Below are positions 54,214 to 64,000 of a DNA stretch of 64,000 bases, piece by piece. The stretch is from Bimuria novae-zelandiae CBS 107.79. Lineage: Eukaryota; Ascomycota; Dothideomycetes; Pleosporales; Didymosphaeriaceae. Within the stretch, counting starts at the first letter, position 1. Every line of letters begins with the position of its first letter. The notes below the pieces were generated by a model. It saw only the letters and a program-made list of their open reading frames with translations. It had not been told where the DNA came from and did not search any database. The position numbers were made by a program, and so were the translations under genes. The stretch spans positions 95,659 through 159,658 of the forward strand of contig ML976708.1 in assembly GCA_010015655.1 (NCBI GenBank), in the 5' to 3' direction.

Positions 54214-55680
54214 TTAGTAGCCAACTTTAGGGGCTATAAAATAGCAACGTATTTAGTTATTACTACCTAATTAGTAGAGGTAAGCCTACCGGATCGCATC
54301 TATCGCGGCACCTTTAGTAGCTAGCTACTACGCTGCTAAGCGTAGCTATTAGCTATCTTAGTCTCTTTAATATAATAGGTAGTATACGCGTAAAAGGTAG
54401 ACTAGAGTAGTATACTACGCTTAAACGCGCTACTAAAGCTATTCTAATGCGTAATAACTAGGCGTACTAGCTTATATAGCTTAAGTTTAGCGTGTATAGG
54501 AAGGTTTTTATATAATTAACGTTAGTAGCGATAGAAGAGGTCGTATTATTTAGGCGTATTAATATGATTGACGATATCTAGAAACACACTAAGTGGGCCA
54601 TCTTTCCGCCACTCTGCCATATAAAACTCTTCTTCTTCTATGTTATTAGTAGTGTTGTTGTAGGCGTCGCTATCCTTGCTAAACATAATATTTTAACTAA
54701 TAAGATTAAGTGTATAAGGAGCACAGCGGAGGCGATAATTACTAGATAAGAAGCTAAATAATACGCTAAGTTCTTATATAGCTATGTTATTAGCGTACGC
54801 ATTATTAAGCATAAAGTAGCTAAGATTACTATTATTTATACTAAATAACTATAGAATCCTAGTAACTAGCTCTGCTATCCTCTTGCTGGTATAAGCACTA
54901 CTAAGCTAGGGGAGCGTAATAGGCAAGTCCTTTACTTCTTTAGCTTTATTAGCGTAGTAAGCAATAATACTAAAGAAGCCGCAATATCCGCCTTTTATAG
55001 TCTACCTATTAAAGCTTATGTGTATTTTACTGCGAGCCTGAGATAGGTCTTTTGCAACCTACGGCTTTAGCTAGTGGTATAGCTTTATTATAAAGGTTGC
55101 CACACTTATACAACTCCTCCACAGCGCGTCTTTAGCTATAGGGTTGGCAAATTATAGCATGGCTTAGAAGGCAGGGTTCTCGAACTCGCGAAAGGGGTAG
55201 TTATTATTAATAAGCTATAGTATAGCCTGTAATTAAAACCTATATACGTTAAAGTAACTAAGCTTATTAGTAACCTCTTAAGAGATTTTAATACTATAGC
55301 CTTGCGTAAGTGCGAGTATTAACTACCCTTAAGGTAATAAGCGTGTAGGTAGAGGTATTAGGCTATCCTTATTAAGCTAATAGCTAGGTATTATTTAAGC
55401 TAAGTGTGCATTAGCAGCAAAGGTTAACGTTATAACCCTAAAAATACTACTAGGCCTTTTATATTAATAGTAGTATTTGCAGAGCCACTAGGCCTCTATT
55501 AAGTTTAATAGTTTAGCTATATAGTAGCTATACTTAAATATCTAACTCTAGCCTTGCTTTATTATAGTAGTAGGTTTATAATAGCTAGGTAATCGCGTAA
55601 AGTCCACGTCGTCCACGTTGTTAATAAGGCTAGAGTGAAGCCCTACGTTAACATCGTTAATATATAGGTCTGTCGTTGCC
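54214..55680 (-). pseudogene. hAT transposase, N-terminal and middle part, RIP-decayed
   Basis: On the minus strand, DVDFTRLPSYYKP near 55600 is followed by YYIAKLLN and WLCKYYY*YKRP, a BED-type zinc-finger region with stops and Cys-to-Tyr changes. Next come LIPLPTRLLP and LILALTQGYSIKIS*EVTNKLSYFNV, as in fungal hAT transposases. The frame is lost in many TAA/TAG codons down to the retrotransposon border. Confidence 0.7.
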
Positions 55681-55689
55681 TCTATAGCC

Positions 55690-56650
55690 GCTGTTGCAGG
55701 AACACCAAAATCGTGATTCCACCCACACGACCGTGTGGGGGGTTCCTGTAGTATGAAATTGTTCGCCTGAACAAGCTGATTACTAGAATCACGTTCTTTA
55801 TCCGCAAAAAGCTGGCGCTGTTGCGATAAAGAGACTAAAAGCCAAAATACAGAGTTTTCGCTCTGCCAAGACTTGGTCAAAACCTTTCACCCAAACTAAG
55901 TACCGCTCAGGCGACTACTACTACTTGTTCAAGCTTAAGGTTTTCCCCTACGAGGTTTTTACTCAAGGTACAAGACAGCTTGCTAACTCGTACGAGGTCC
56001 TACTTCGTACGAGGTAGGGGGAGGAAGACAGTACGGGAGCAGAGCTACAAGGGCGAGGGAGAGAGGGGCAGGACAACAACACCCTCACAGATGAGGGCCG
56101 GCTACTATAGGTATCTAGGTGCCTGTAGTAGCAGGTAGACCTATTAAAGGGAGGATGGGCTATGTACAACAAGGCTACTGTGATGGTAGCCAGCCGACAG
56201 GCACGAAACGCTTTCTGTAAATACAGCTTAGCACGTCCCCATGCCCCATGGGAGGCTAGAACATTATGTTCCTGGACGTTAATCAATACTACTACTACTA
56301 CTACTACTACTACTATAGCCGCTGTTGACACTCCTCTAGGGCGTACTATATTAGACTCTAGCACTAGGTTAAGTAGCCTTCGCTTAAACGGCGCGTCTTT
56401 CGTGGCTTGTGAGGCTGCTGTGAATAGCTTATACCGCAGAGAAGTAGTGTCGGTCGGTAGTGCAAGTGTCTCGTTTGGCAGCCCTGTAGGCTGTGTAGGC
56501 GGTGGGGTACCTAGGCATACAGGCTTCGGTTGCTGCGTGCCATCGCCCTCGCGGGCTTTAAGTGTAGGTTTGTGGTTACGTTTAGCGCGTTTAAATAGCG
56601 TGTCGGCTGCCTTAGCTACGCGTTTAGCTAAGATAAAAGGCATTAAAAAT
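55690..56650 (-). other. Less mutated patch of the hAT with an open frame and (ACT)n
   Basis: Unlike its surroundings this patch keeps CpA dinucleotides. On the minus strand an ATG frame at 56643-55963 (226 codons) begins MPFILAKRVAKAADTLFKRAKRNHKP and has no stop, but its second half is low complexity, including Val runs from an (ACT)n array at about 56287-56315. It may be the 5' exon region of the hAT or a later insertion. A hairpin CCCACACG-AC-CGTGTGGG lies near 55731. Confidence 0.45.
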
Positions 56651-56996
56651 TATTTATAAATAGATAGATTATGCTAAATAACGCGTATATTATATATGCT
56701 AGTAGGCTACGTAGTAGTAATAATAGTTTAGCTAAGAAAGTACGCGATTAAGTTTAAAAGAAAGGCTTAGCAGGCTACGGCTAAGTATAGCTTAAATATA
56801 GAATTATTTCTACTACTATAGAGGTAAAAAATAGTTCTTACTCTAAAATTTAATTTCAAGTACAAAATATCAATCAAGTTTCAATATATCAATCAATATT
56901 TTCATAGGATATTAAAATTGAATTGAAAATAGCAGCTGAAGTATTGAATTGATTGAATATTGAATTTCAATCAATATCAATCAATATATTGAAACA

Positions 56997-57018
56997 TGAT
57001 TGATTGTTGGCATCTCTG
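56997..57018 (-). repeat. hAT terminal inverted repeat, right
   Basis: Reverse complement reads CAGAGATGCCAACAATCAAT followed by CA, the partner of 46433-46454. Confidence 0.88.
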
Positions 57019-57026
57019 GCCACACG
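57019..57026. repeat. hAT target-site duplication, right copy
   Basis: GCCACACG, identical to 46425-46432. Confidence 0.9.
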
Positions 57027-57614
57027 GAGCAGTCGCAAGAACATCAGCGGGGCGATTGTTGAGCGGGACGTCTCCGAAGATGTTCATGTACAACGATACC
57101 ATGTTATTCAGCCGTAGTTCGCGATGTATTTCCTGGTCCTCGTCCGCTCCGGCTGGGTCATGGTGAAGGAACATGCCCAAAGCAGAGCACAGCTTGGCGT
57201 AGAACCTCGTGTCGAGGACGGCCCCGTGCCATATGACGTCCACTGTACGATGTTAGCAAATGATTCATGGCGTGGAAGAACCATATGCGGCTTACTGATG
57301 GCACTAGGGCTGATTTTGTTCGCGTCGGTGTCCACAGTGAAGACCTTGAGGGCAAGGAGGCGTCGAAACTCCTCGATTGCGTCTTTGGGTGACACGTCGC
57401 AAATCTTCGAAAGCTTTACCGCCTCGCGCTTGAGGCTCTCGGCGAAGGTGGCACTGAAGAGGAATGCGGCGCCATCAGCGGGCAGAATTCGTGCATACGT
57501 GTCCGGGATCGCTATGTTTGATTAGCTCAATTTGGCACTTAAATTCCTTTGTATCTTACCAACGGGAACATCCGCCTGCTCGTTCGCCGAGGCAGCCGTG
57601 TTGTTGGACGCCAT

Positions 57615-59169
57615 GTCTAGCTTCGGATACGTAGACTTGCGTGCCAGATCAGGCGCTGCGGGGAGCTGGTGTGAGCGAGTTCAGTGGAGAAGTGGAGTAG
57701 AGTAAAGTAGCGGCGATTTGAAAAGAGAAAGTGCGGACGAGACAAAAGTGGGGGGGGGGGGGGGCAAAAGGAGACAGCAAACGGACAGGTGAGATAAAAT
57801 TGCAAACGCTCCGCAGGTGAGGTAATATTAGACCCGCGCTAATCAATATCTCAGGATGCTCGTGGAAAGTAGTCGATGAAAGAAGAGCCGTCCATGCCAC
57901 TTGTAAGTGCAATGGCACCGCTGAATTGAGTCGCAGCCTCTGTTTTCGTGTGAAGCAAAAAGAATAGCAAGCAAGAATAGTATGTGCTTCACAATGATCA
58001 GCAAAGCCTCTATCGTGTAGGTGATCTTGGTGTCAAAGGTAGAACCACAATTGGATATATAGCTTGGCTCTCGATGCATTGTAGAACAGTCTGGATTCGA
58101 ACGCACCACTTCACGCTGGCATTGAAAACCACATGTACGAGCTGTATACCTCTCGCAAATTAATTATTCCTGCAAGTTTCTACTGACTAGATCGAGCACA
58201 CATTGCACACGAGCTTACTACTACCCCAGCTCTTAACTTACACTAAGCACGCAGAATCTTCGTAAACAAAACTAATTGAGATAACGTGCGTATTGAAATA
58301 ACGTGCGTAGCTTTCCGTAGCTCTCGCTTGATTGCATTGCCGCCTCCGATACTATAAATTTATCTTAGGACCTAGGGTTGTGCTTATATCCGACATGCTC
58401 GAATCAGTGCTTGAGGAGCCTTGATAGCTTTCACGTACACTGCGGAATATAGTATTATTGATCCATGCCATGCAGAAGGTAACAGCTTTGCAAGATATCG
58501 GCGAGAAATATCAACCTATACTATTTAACGGTGGGCCAAGAGCTAGTACATCTCAAGCAAACAAAACGTGGCCTGCAAAACACCTGTACCATATAGGTAT
58601 TAAGTTAAACCACGTTGTTTGCCAACATAACAACAGGGAATCCCTAGCAATGCTACCCAAGTAAAAAACGCTCTCAACAAAGCCAACCTGCGGTCCCCCA
58701 CGTATCAGCAATGCTCCGAACCCCCACCATATCAATTCCTGCACGTGTGCATGATGCGGGATCCCGAAACCGCCACATCCGAGCTCTCATGCATGCGCTC
58801 CACGGTCTGGGGAAACGTGGAAGTGCCACGTTTTGACTGTGAGCATTCGGAAACGCGAGGCGTCGTTAGTCTACCTGAGCGGAATGGTTTGACTATGCGC
58901 GTTGGTTACGCTAGAGTACCTCTTTGTATCGCTCTGCTGTTGTAGAGGCGTCAGTGCTGTGCTCGACAAAACTTAGTACACTGTTGAGAGAAGCGCGCCA
59001 TAGATAAAAGTGGGCTAAAGTAGTATAGATGACCGTTTTATCTTCTAAAGCACTAAAACAACTTGTGCATATACAATTAATGCTACTACGCAAAACCGCC
59101 TTCCATGCAACACCACCGCTCCCAAACTTTTCCAACACCACTCTCAACACATAGAAACAGGTCGAGCAT
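57615..59169. other. Intergenic: promoter of split gene, no other gene
   Basis: Contains a 15-G run at 57750-57764, about 136 bp upstream of the split gene's ATG, and a repeated word ATAACGTGCGTA near 58281 and 58297. No coding region or RNA gene is supported. Confidence 0.4.
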
Positions 59170-61737
59170 CTACACGACGCCAACACTCGGCCCATATACC
59201 CTATGATGTCTCATCGCCGCCTGCTCGCTCTCCCCAACCTTCGCATTAAACGCCCCCTCCCCAAAAATCGCGCTCTTCCCACGCAGCACCCAGCTCACCG
59301 TACCCCGCGGACTGCCAATGTACGGATTACTCGACGTCAGAATCCATCCGCGCGCCAGGCCAGCATACTCGGGGTGCCTGATCGCGGCCGGCATGGCCAC
59401 AAGCAGCGTTTTGGAGTGCGCAAACGGCGCGAAGAGCAGCGCTTTTCCAGTGCCGCCCATGTATGGCGCATACGCCGATGAAGAAGTGATGGATGTCGAA
59501 GAGGACGGTGGCGGCGTGGAAATGATGAGCGGGCCGTGGGTTTGCTCACTCGCGGACGAGGCCCAGGGTATGCCGTGCGCGATGAAGGTAGCCACCACGC
59601 TGAGCAGCGGCGCGAAGAACTGGAAGTTCGCATACGAGTGCACGACGAGCTGGGGGTTGAACAGCATGTCCACAGCTTGCGGGTCAAGTGTTTGTCCGCT
59701 TTGTGGGAAGAAGGGCTGCTGGACCGCGTCGAGGAGAAACTGTGCGCCGCACTCGAAGATGCAGGCGAGCGTCTGTATGAAGATGTTGCGCATGGCTGGG
59801 CCGCGCGGGTGGTTGGGTATCTGCCAGAGGTTCCAGAGCGTGTGGCTCTGCACCTGGTATTGTATGCACAGGTCGATGACTTCGCGGGCGCGCTGGACGT
59901 TGACGGTGAAGTTTGGGTTCGGGTGCGTGCGGTGCGGGAGGTCGAGGAATATGAGGTCGAGCTGGACGTACTCTGCTCGTCCGTCCGAGCCTTGCGTTAT
60001 AGGGTTCGCTGTTTGCAGGAACGCGGGGGGTGAGGTGAGGTACGCAGAGGGTATATCTAGCGGTGTAGGCTTGCAGAGCCACGAGATAGATCCGTCGTGT
60101 AGCTGGAGTGGTGCACCTGTTGTGCACAGTGTGACCGCGTCTCTTAATGCAATACCTACGAGAAGCAGCCGTCGGAGGCACTCGTCTTCGATCGCTGGCC
60201 TTTCTAGTGGTGATGGTGGTTTGAGAGCCAAAGGTATGTTGGATAGGTTCAGCGCGATGGAGGTCTTGTCGCGATTTGCGTCTAGCCTTCTCAAATGCTC
60301 TGGAAATCGAGGGTTGCCTCCTGCTTTTAAGTTGAAGACGTCGGCGATGGTAGGAACGAATGATTGTGATAATGAGATATACGGTTGACGATTTGGGCTT
60401 CGCCTGGCCAGAGCCTGTTGTTTGTGGCGCAGGTATGAGTTTGTGAAGTGCTCGAGTATTGACCGGATCTGTTGCTGCGTTGCGGGAGAGCTAGCAACTT
60501 CGCTCAAAAGAACGAGCAGATGCACGAAAAAAGCATCGGTAAATCGCACGACTGTGTACGTGCTATCGTCTCCAAGCTCCACTTCGCAGGGCACAAGAAA
60601 TATATGTTCTCGTCCCATGCGCATCTCATGAACACACCAAGCTCTCTCGAACCACATCGAGCTGAGAACGCGTTCCACAAAGAGTCGAAGATAGGGATAC
60701 TGTTGCATGGTCGGTGGATTAACTCCGCGATTCGGGTGTTGGTTTGGCGGAAGATCTGAAAAGACGTACTGCTGATTGTACTGTTCGAGAAACTGTATCT
60801 CGTCCAATGTGGCGGAAACGTCGTCCAAAGCGACCACCACAATTCGGGCATTCCTGTAAATCACGTCCATGTTGCTGATAGAGATGGCCTTCTCCGTCTC
60901 GTCTTCCTGGTTGACACAGACTTGATCGAACCACAAGCCCTCATTCATCTGCCTTTCATTCAATACAGCCTGAAACATCCCCTTCGTGGTGGGAAGCGGG
61001 AACTGTTCCACAGTTTGAACCCAGCCAAAAGGTAGATCACCCACAGGCGAAATGAGTGTCTTTGGTGTATCCCTCTTAATTTTGTGCCAAACATAACTCA
61101 AAGCGACGTAGGATTCCTCCGCCCCTTCAAAATGCACATCGTTGATGAGTCGAAAGGCGACATCGTCCCGAATTGAAGATCTCGAGAGGAAGTCCTTGGC
61201 CACAGAAGGCGCGAGGCGATTCAAGTCAGCGAGCAAGGGAATGGCGTCGTCCTCATGACTTGCATGGCAGTCTGAACTTCCTATTGCAACGGTCAGTACG
61301 CTGTGCTACCTCATGTTGACAATACATAGGCCGACTGGCTTTAGAATGTCCCTAGTCTGGTGGAGAAAAAGTTGGCCATCTCGAGGACGCTTTTCTTCAC
61401 TTGGTGTTACCCTAAGATTTGTACGAAGGCTGAAGACACAGAAAGAGACGCAAGGCCAGCGTGTGATTTCTGTGACCTCTTGTTCATTCGCTCCGTATCT
61501 TATAGTAAGATGCAGAGTAAAGCGTCCGCGAGCTGTCCGGACTCTCCGAGGGTGTAGATGACTCCCCCAGGGCTATTTACCGCGTGAAGGCTGAGGAGAC
61601 AACAGTCTCCGCTTCGCAACGGGGTTGACCGGGTGCACATGGAGGCCTGTTGTATCGAGCTCGAGCTCGTCGACTTCCAGAAATTCGCAGTGACCCAGCC
61701 TAGGAGGGAGCTGCTTTGTGGGATGAGGGGTGGCCAT
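59170..61737 (-). CDS. HET-domain protein (heterokaryon incompatibility type)
   Basis: Main exon 61280-59170 lacks an ATG before the domain. An upstream exon 61737-61581 (MATPHPTKQLPPRLGHCEFLEVDELELD...) has a GTAAAT donor that joins in phase to the AG at 61281, giving 755 residues. The HET domain is clear: ESYVALSYVWHK, LPTTKGMFQAVLNERQ, LWFDQVCVNQED and WFERAWCVHEMRMGREH. The C-terminal part (ALRDAVTLCTTGAPLQL, GRAEYVQLDLIFLDLP, GKALLFAPFAH) is a long helper region with no recognised domain. HET proteins trigger cell death when genetically different hyphae fuse. No NTPase or repeat domain is attached. The 299-bp intron is longer than most here, so the first exon is less certain than the rest. 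Confidence 0.82.
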
Positions 61738-62602
61738 GAAGTATGCGGTAGGAGTATGCGGTAGGTCGAGCAACTATGATGGATGTGTAATAGTGAGCTA
61801 CCTGGCGCTAACTGTTGATAGACGAGTCAAATATGTTTATGGCAAAACCCTGATTCTCAATGCTATCCATCTACGTGCCCTGGCAGGTCACCAGCCCATA
61901 TCTCGGACGGGTCCGGCCCAGGAGTTCTTCGCATTATTGTTCAAGCGCCACACCTGTGTCGAGCGGGACAGGCTGTGCCCGGGGGTGGCGGCTTGAGGGA
62001 AGGGTTGAAAACATGAACCAGCCCGTTGGGACCAAGACAAATCACCACGGCAATGCTGCCCAGGTGCCTCCACGTGCACGTATTTTGAAGCGTATAGAGA
62101 TCTAAAACAAACCCAATGCCAAGGAGACGGATTTCTCCACCTGTCGTCCAGTGACGACGTCGGACACGGCCATGCCGCATTGTGCACCAAAAAGAATACG
62201 AAGCGAGGTGGTAGTGGCAAAGTCCATGCAGAGAATAGAGTTACTAGTCCACCCTCCTCGGAGAAAAAAGTAGGTGCCGAGACGCACATCGAGTCGCGTG
62301 GGCTGAGTGTTATTGGGTGCCAGCAAACGCGCCAGGTATGAACACGCTGCAAACAAGCAAGAGGTGGACAGGCCAACGATCTGACGCAGTCCCTGCACGA
62401 GCGCAGAAAACAATGCAAAAAATAGTTATTTTTGGTGGGCGAGCCGGATTTTCGGAGAAACAGCGTTCCAAACCAAACCAAGCAATCGTAAACTGTTTAC
62501 GTTTCGCCACACGATCTCGCACTCCATAACAGCCTCGTCTCGACTCCACACCACAACGTCGTTCCGCTATGACACCAACTGACAAATCCCCAGACGAGAC
62601 TC
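61738..62602. other. Intergenic, nothing recognised
   Basis: Promoter of the HET gene and 3' flank of the stress-protein gene. Several open frames on both strands without recognisable content. Confidence 0.35.
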
Positions 62603-64000
62603 TCAGTCAATTTTAGCGTTAGCGAGCCGCCCGTTTGACGGGGAAATGACATTAGACAGTCGTAGGTTCTTGCGCTTGTATTTGCTATGTTTGCGGAGCC
62701 GTTTCCTTGCAACCATAACTGGGACCGAAGATTTGGTGACGAGATAATTACTGAAAGAGCCAAGCAATACACTGAAACGAGGTCAGTGTTTATGTTTCGT
62801 GTAGGGGTACGAGAAAGTCAGACTCACCCTTTCAAAGCGTTGCGCCCTCTGGATCCCAAGATCACCAATGTGGGGTCCAAGAAGTCAATCTGTCAATCGG
62901 CTGTCAGTCCCACGCCGTAAGTGTCGTACTTGTTTTGTACTTACCACTTCTGTAAGCATGTGCTTAGGGCTCTTGCAATGGAACACTTCGATAACGACCC
63001 GTACTTGCAAGCGAGTTTTCCGTAATAGCTTTACGCAACGATTGGACACCTCAACGGCCGCCTGGTATCGGTCTTTCTCCGTTTTGCCCATAGCGTTGAT
63101 GTCTGCCTCCGAAGCTGATACACTATTCGACAAGGGTGATGGCCCGGGTCCTTCTGCTGCCAGGTCTTGGTGGTTTGAAAGCGTCTTCATCAACAAATCG
63201 GATTCGTCTTTAGCAGTAGGAGCCCCGCTAGCAGGACCGCCAGGAGTATCCGTTCCACCAACGCCGAGCTCTTCGTCTACTGCATAAACTGCGAGTAAGG
63301 TATCACCGTCTCGAAGCACTGTCCCTATTGTCCATTCCAATGCATAAGCAGCTTCTTCGCTCAAATCAGTTGCTACCAAGTAGACCCGCTGCCGTCGCAG
63401 ACCCTTTTCAGCGTCATCCAAAAACTTGGCGTAGTTACCGCGGACGATTTGGCGGACGCAACGATGGGCCTCCGGACTGGACTGGATAGGAGAAATGCTC
63501 ATGGATAGCAACTGAGCCGACTTGAGCTCAGACAGATCTGCCTCAGTATCAGAGTTGTAGGGAGTAGATACGGCCGACCCGCTTTGATCGAAGCTCGTGT
63601 GAGGATGCACTCCTGCCTTCTTGTTGTTCGACATCTTCTGGGCTGCTAAGGTTGTACCGTCTGGGTCTGTGACGGTCACATCTGGCTCTAACATTGATTT
63701 CCCCACGTAAGCAGAAGCATCGTCCTCGTCTGTTGTTATCAGCGCTGTACATCACTGATAGGGCATTCTCAAGGTCACTTACGTTCTTCTTCAGCGGCTG
63801 CAGGGGATTTTCCCTTGGCGCGTTTTTCGTGGCTCCGTCGACGTTGCCTGCCTCGTCCCCAGGTATCGCCATCGGAATCGTCGCTATCATCGTTCTCACT
63901 CGACTCCACGGCCGCCTCGTCATCGCCGTAGTCGTCCGTAGCCAGACGCACACCGCCCCCCGGAGCAAGACTCTCGGCTTTGGTAGGATCAGAGTCCTTA
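62603..64000 (-). CDS. Universal stress protein (UspA) domain protein, 5' end beyond the window
   Basis: Exons 64000-63783 (partial), 63729-62945, 62889-62828 and 62771-62603 join in phase. A disordered acidic/basic leader (DDSDGDTWGRGRQRRRSHEKRAKGK) precedes SPEAHRCVRQIVRGNYAKFLDD. The Usp fold follows: RQRVYLVATDLSEEAAYALEWTIGTVLRDGDTLLAVYAVDEE, RTRLQVRVVIEVF-like KTRLQVRVVIEVFHC, and the ATP-binding end IDFLDPTLVILGSRGRNALKGVLLGSFSNYLVTKSSVPVMVARKR split by two introns. The G-2x-G-9x-G(S/T) type loop is visible as GSRGRNALKGVLLGSFS. Such fungal proteins are long versions of stress-linked Usp proteins; biochemical role not settled. Confidence 0.88.

Larger units (their letters stand above)
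46433..57018 (-). mobile_element. hAT DNA transposon, 10.6 kb including a nested retrotransposon
   Basis: Terminal inverted repeats begin CAGAGATGCCA on both ends and match over 22 bp with two mismatches. They are followed by repeated AATCAAT-type words that may be transposase binding sites. Perfect 8-bp duplications flank it. Minus-strand translation shows a hAT transposase in two pieces on either side of a Ty3/gypsy element. Without the insert and its duplicated AGCAA the hAT would be about 3.77 kb. Most of it is TpA-rich with many TAA/TAG stops, consistent with RIP; it cannot move by itself. Confidence 0.9.
46188..57614 (-). pseudogene. Gene with C-terminal ubiquitin-like domain, split by a hAT transposon
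   Basis: The 5' half lies at 57614-57019: exon 57614-57560 (MASNNTAASANEQADVPV), exon 57511-57296 and the exon from 57242, all in phase. It encodes ILPADGAAFLFSATFAESLKREA, SPKDAIEEFRRLLALKVF and a fungal block MDVIWHGAVLDTRFYAKLCSALGMFLHH. The 3' half lies at 46432-46188 and encodes a ubiquitin-like domain of 76 residues (MNIVVTTSDGRKIPF, DDTIESLRNMIHGKEGMPP, QRLIFGGRQLDDGHTLADYNI) that ends NMGIC without the Gly-Gly needed for conjugation. Removing the hAT and one 8-bp target copy gives 732 bp, 244 codons in frame. The domain would thus be a built-in interaction module, not a modifier. As it stands, reading from the 5' half stops inside the transposon at 56977. Confidence 0.8.

Noticed and set aside
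46433..57018. Possibility that the AT-rich block is a centromere, or a Starship-type giant element
   Set aside because: The TIR, the 8-bp duplication, the hAT transposase pieces and the LTR element explain it fully; no tyrosine recombinase gene was seen.
58080..58110. GTTCGAATCC on the minus strand, a tRNA T-loop-like word
   Set aside because: Surrounding sequence cannot form an acceptor stem, D-arm or anticodon arm.
1..64000. CRISPR arrays, bacterial operons, riboswitches
   Set aside because: None seen; the DNA is fungal nuclear sequence with spliceosomal introns.

Overview
The window is nuclear DNA of a filamentous ascomycete, probably of the Dothideomycetes (class is my inference). The evidence is many short GT-AG introns of about 46-63 bp with CTAAC-like branch points, fungal-specific families (HET-domain proteins, a HET/NB-ARC/TPR NLR, a GH81 endo-1,3-beta-glucanase), and transposons carrying the signature of repeat-induced point mutation (RIP: CpA to TpA, giving TAA/TAG stops at Gln and Trp codons). 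Gene coordinates are from hand splicing; where exons join with a consistent phase I say so.

Region by region. 1-5.7 kb is an accessory, transposon-rich edge: a RIP-decayed Tad1-type LINE ORF1, an NLR gene with a near-identical TPR array, an inverted relic of a second NLR tail, and a cellobiose-dehydrogenase-type cytochrome pseudogene. 5.9-16.6 kb holds an orphan gene with a decayed minisatellite, a secreted aldose-1-epimerase-like protein, a zinc-finger-like protein, a cytosine-deaminase-type amidohydrolase and a SWIB-domain chromatin remodelling subunit. 18-19.7 kb is an F-box-like gene with a damaged 3' end. 21.3-44.6 kb is a conserved core: MLP1/TPR nuclear pore protein, TFIIE beta, COQ3, mitochondrial ribosomal protein mL41, UTP14, GH81 glucanase, a membrane coiled-coil protein and the VCX1 Ca2+/H+ exchanger. 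A 15-N assembly gap lies at 45.4 kb.

46.2-57.6 kb is the most striking segment. A host gene ending in a ubiquitin-like domain is split by a hAT transposon (46433-57018) with 22-bp terminal inverted repeats and a perfect 8-bp target duplication (GCCACACG). That hAT element is itself interrupted inside its transposase gene by a Ty3/gypsy retrotransposon (47401-54208; two 477-bp LTRs, 5-bp duplication AGCAA). Conceptual removal of the hAT plus one target copy joins the two gene halves in frame. 59.2-64 kb carries a HET-domain gene and a universal-stress-protein-like gene that runs off the right edge.

The genes do not form one pathway. The core is housekeeping: transcription, nuclear pore, ribosome assembly, mitochondria, ion homeostasis and wall remodelling. 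Both flanks carry self/non-self recognition genes (NLR, HET) next to RIP-mutated transposons, which is typical of a dynamic accessory border around a stable core.
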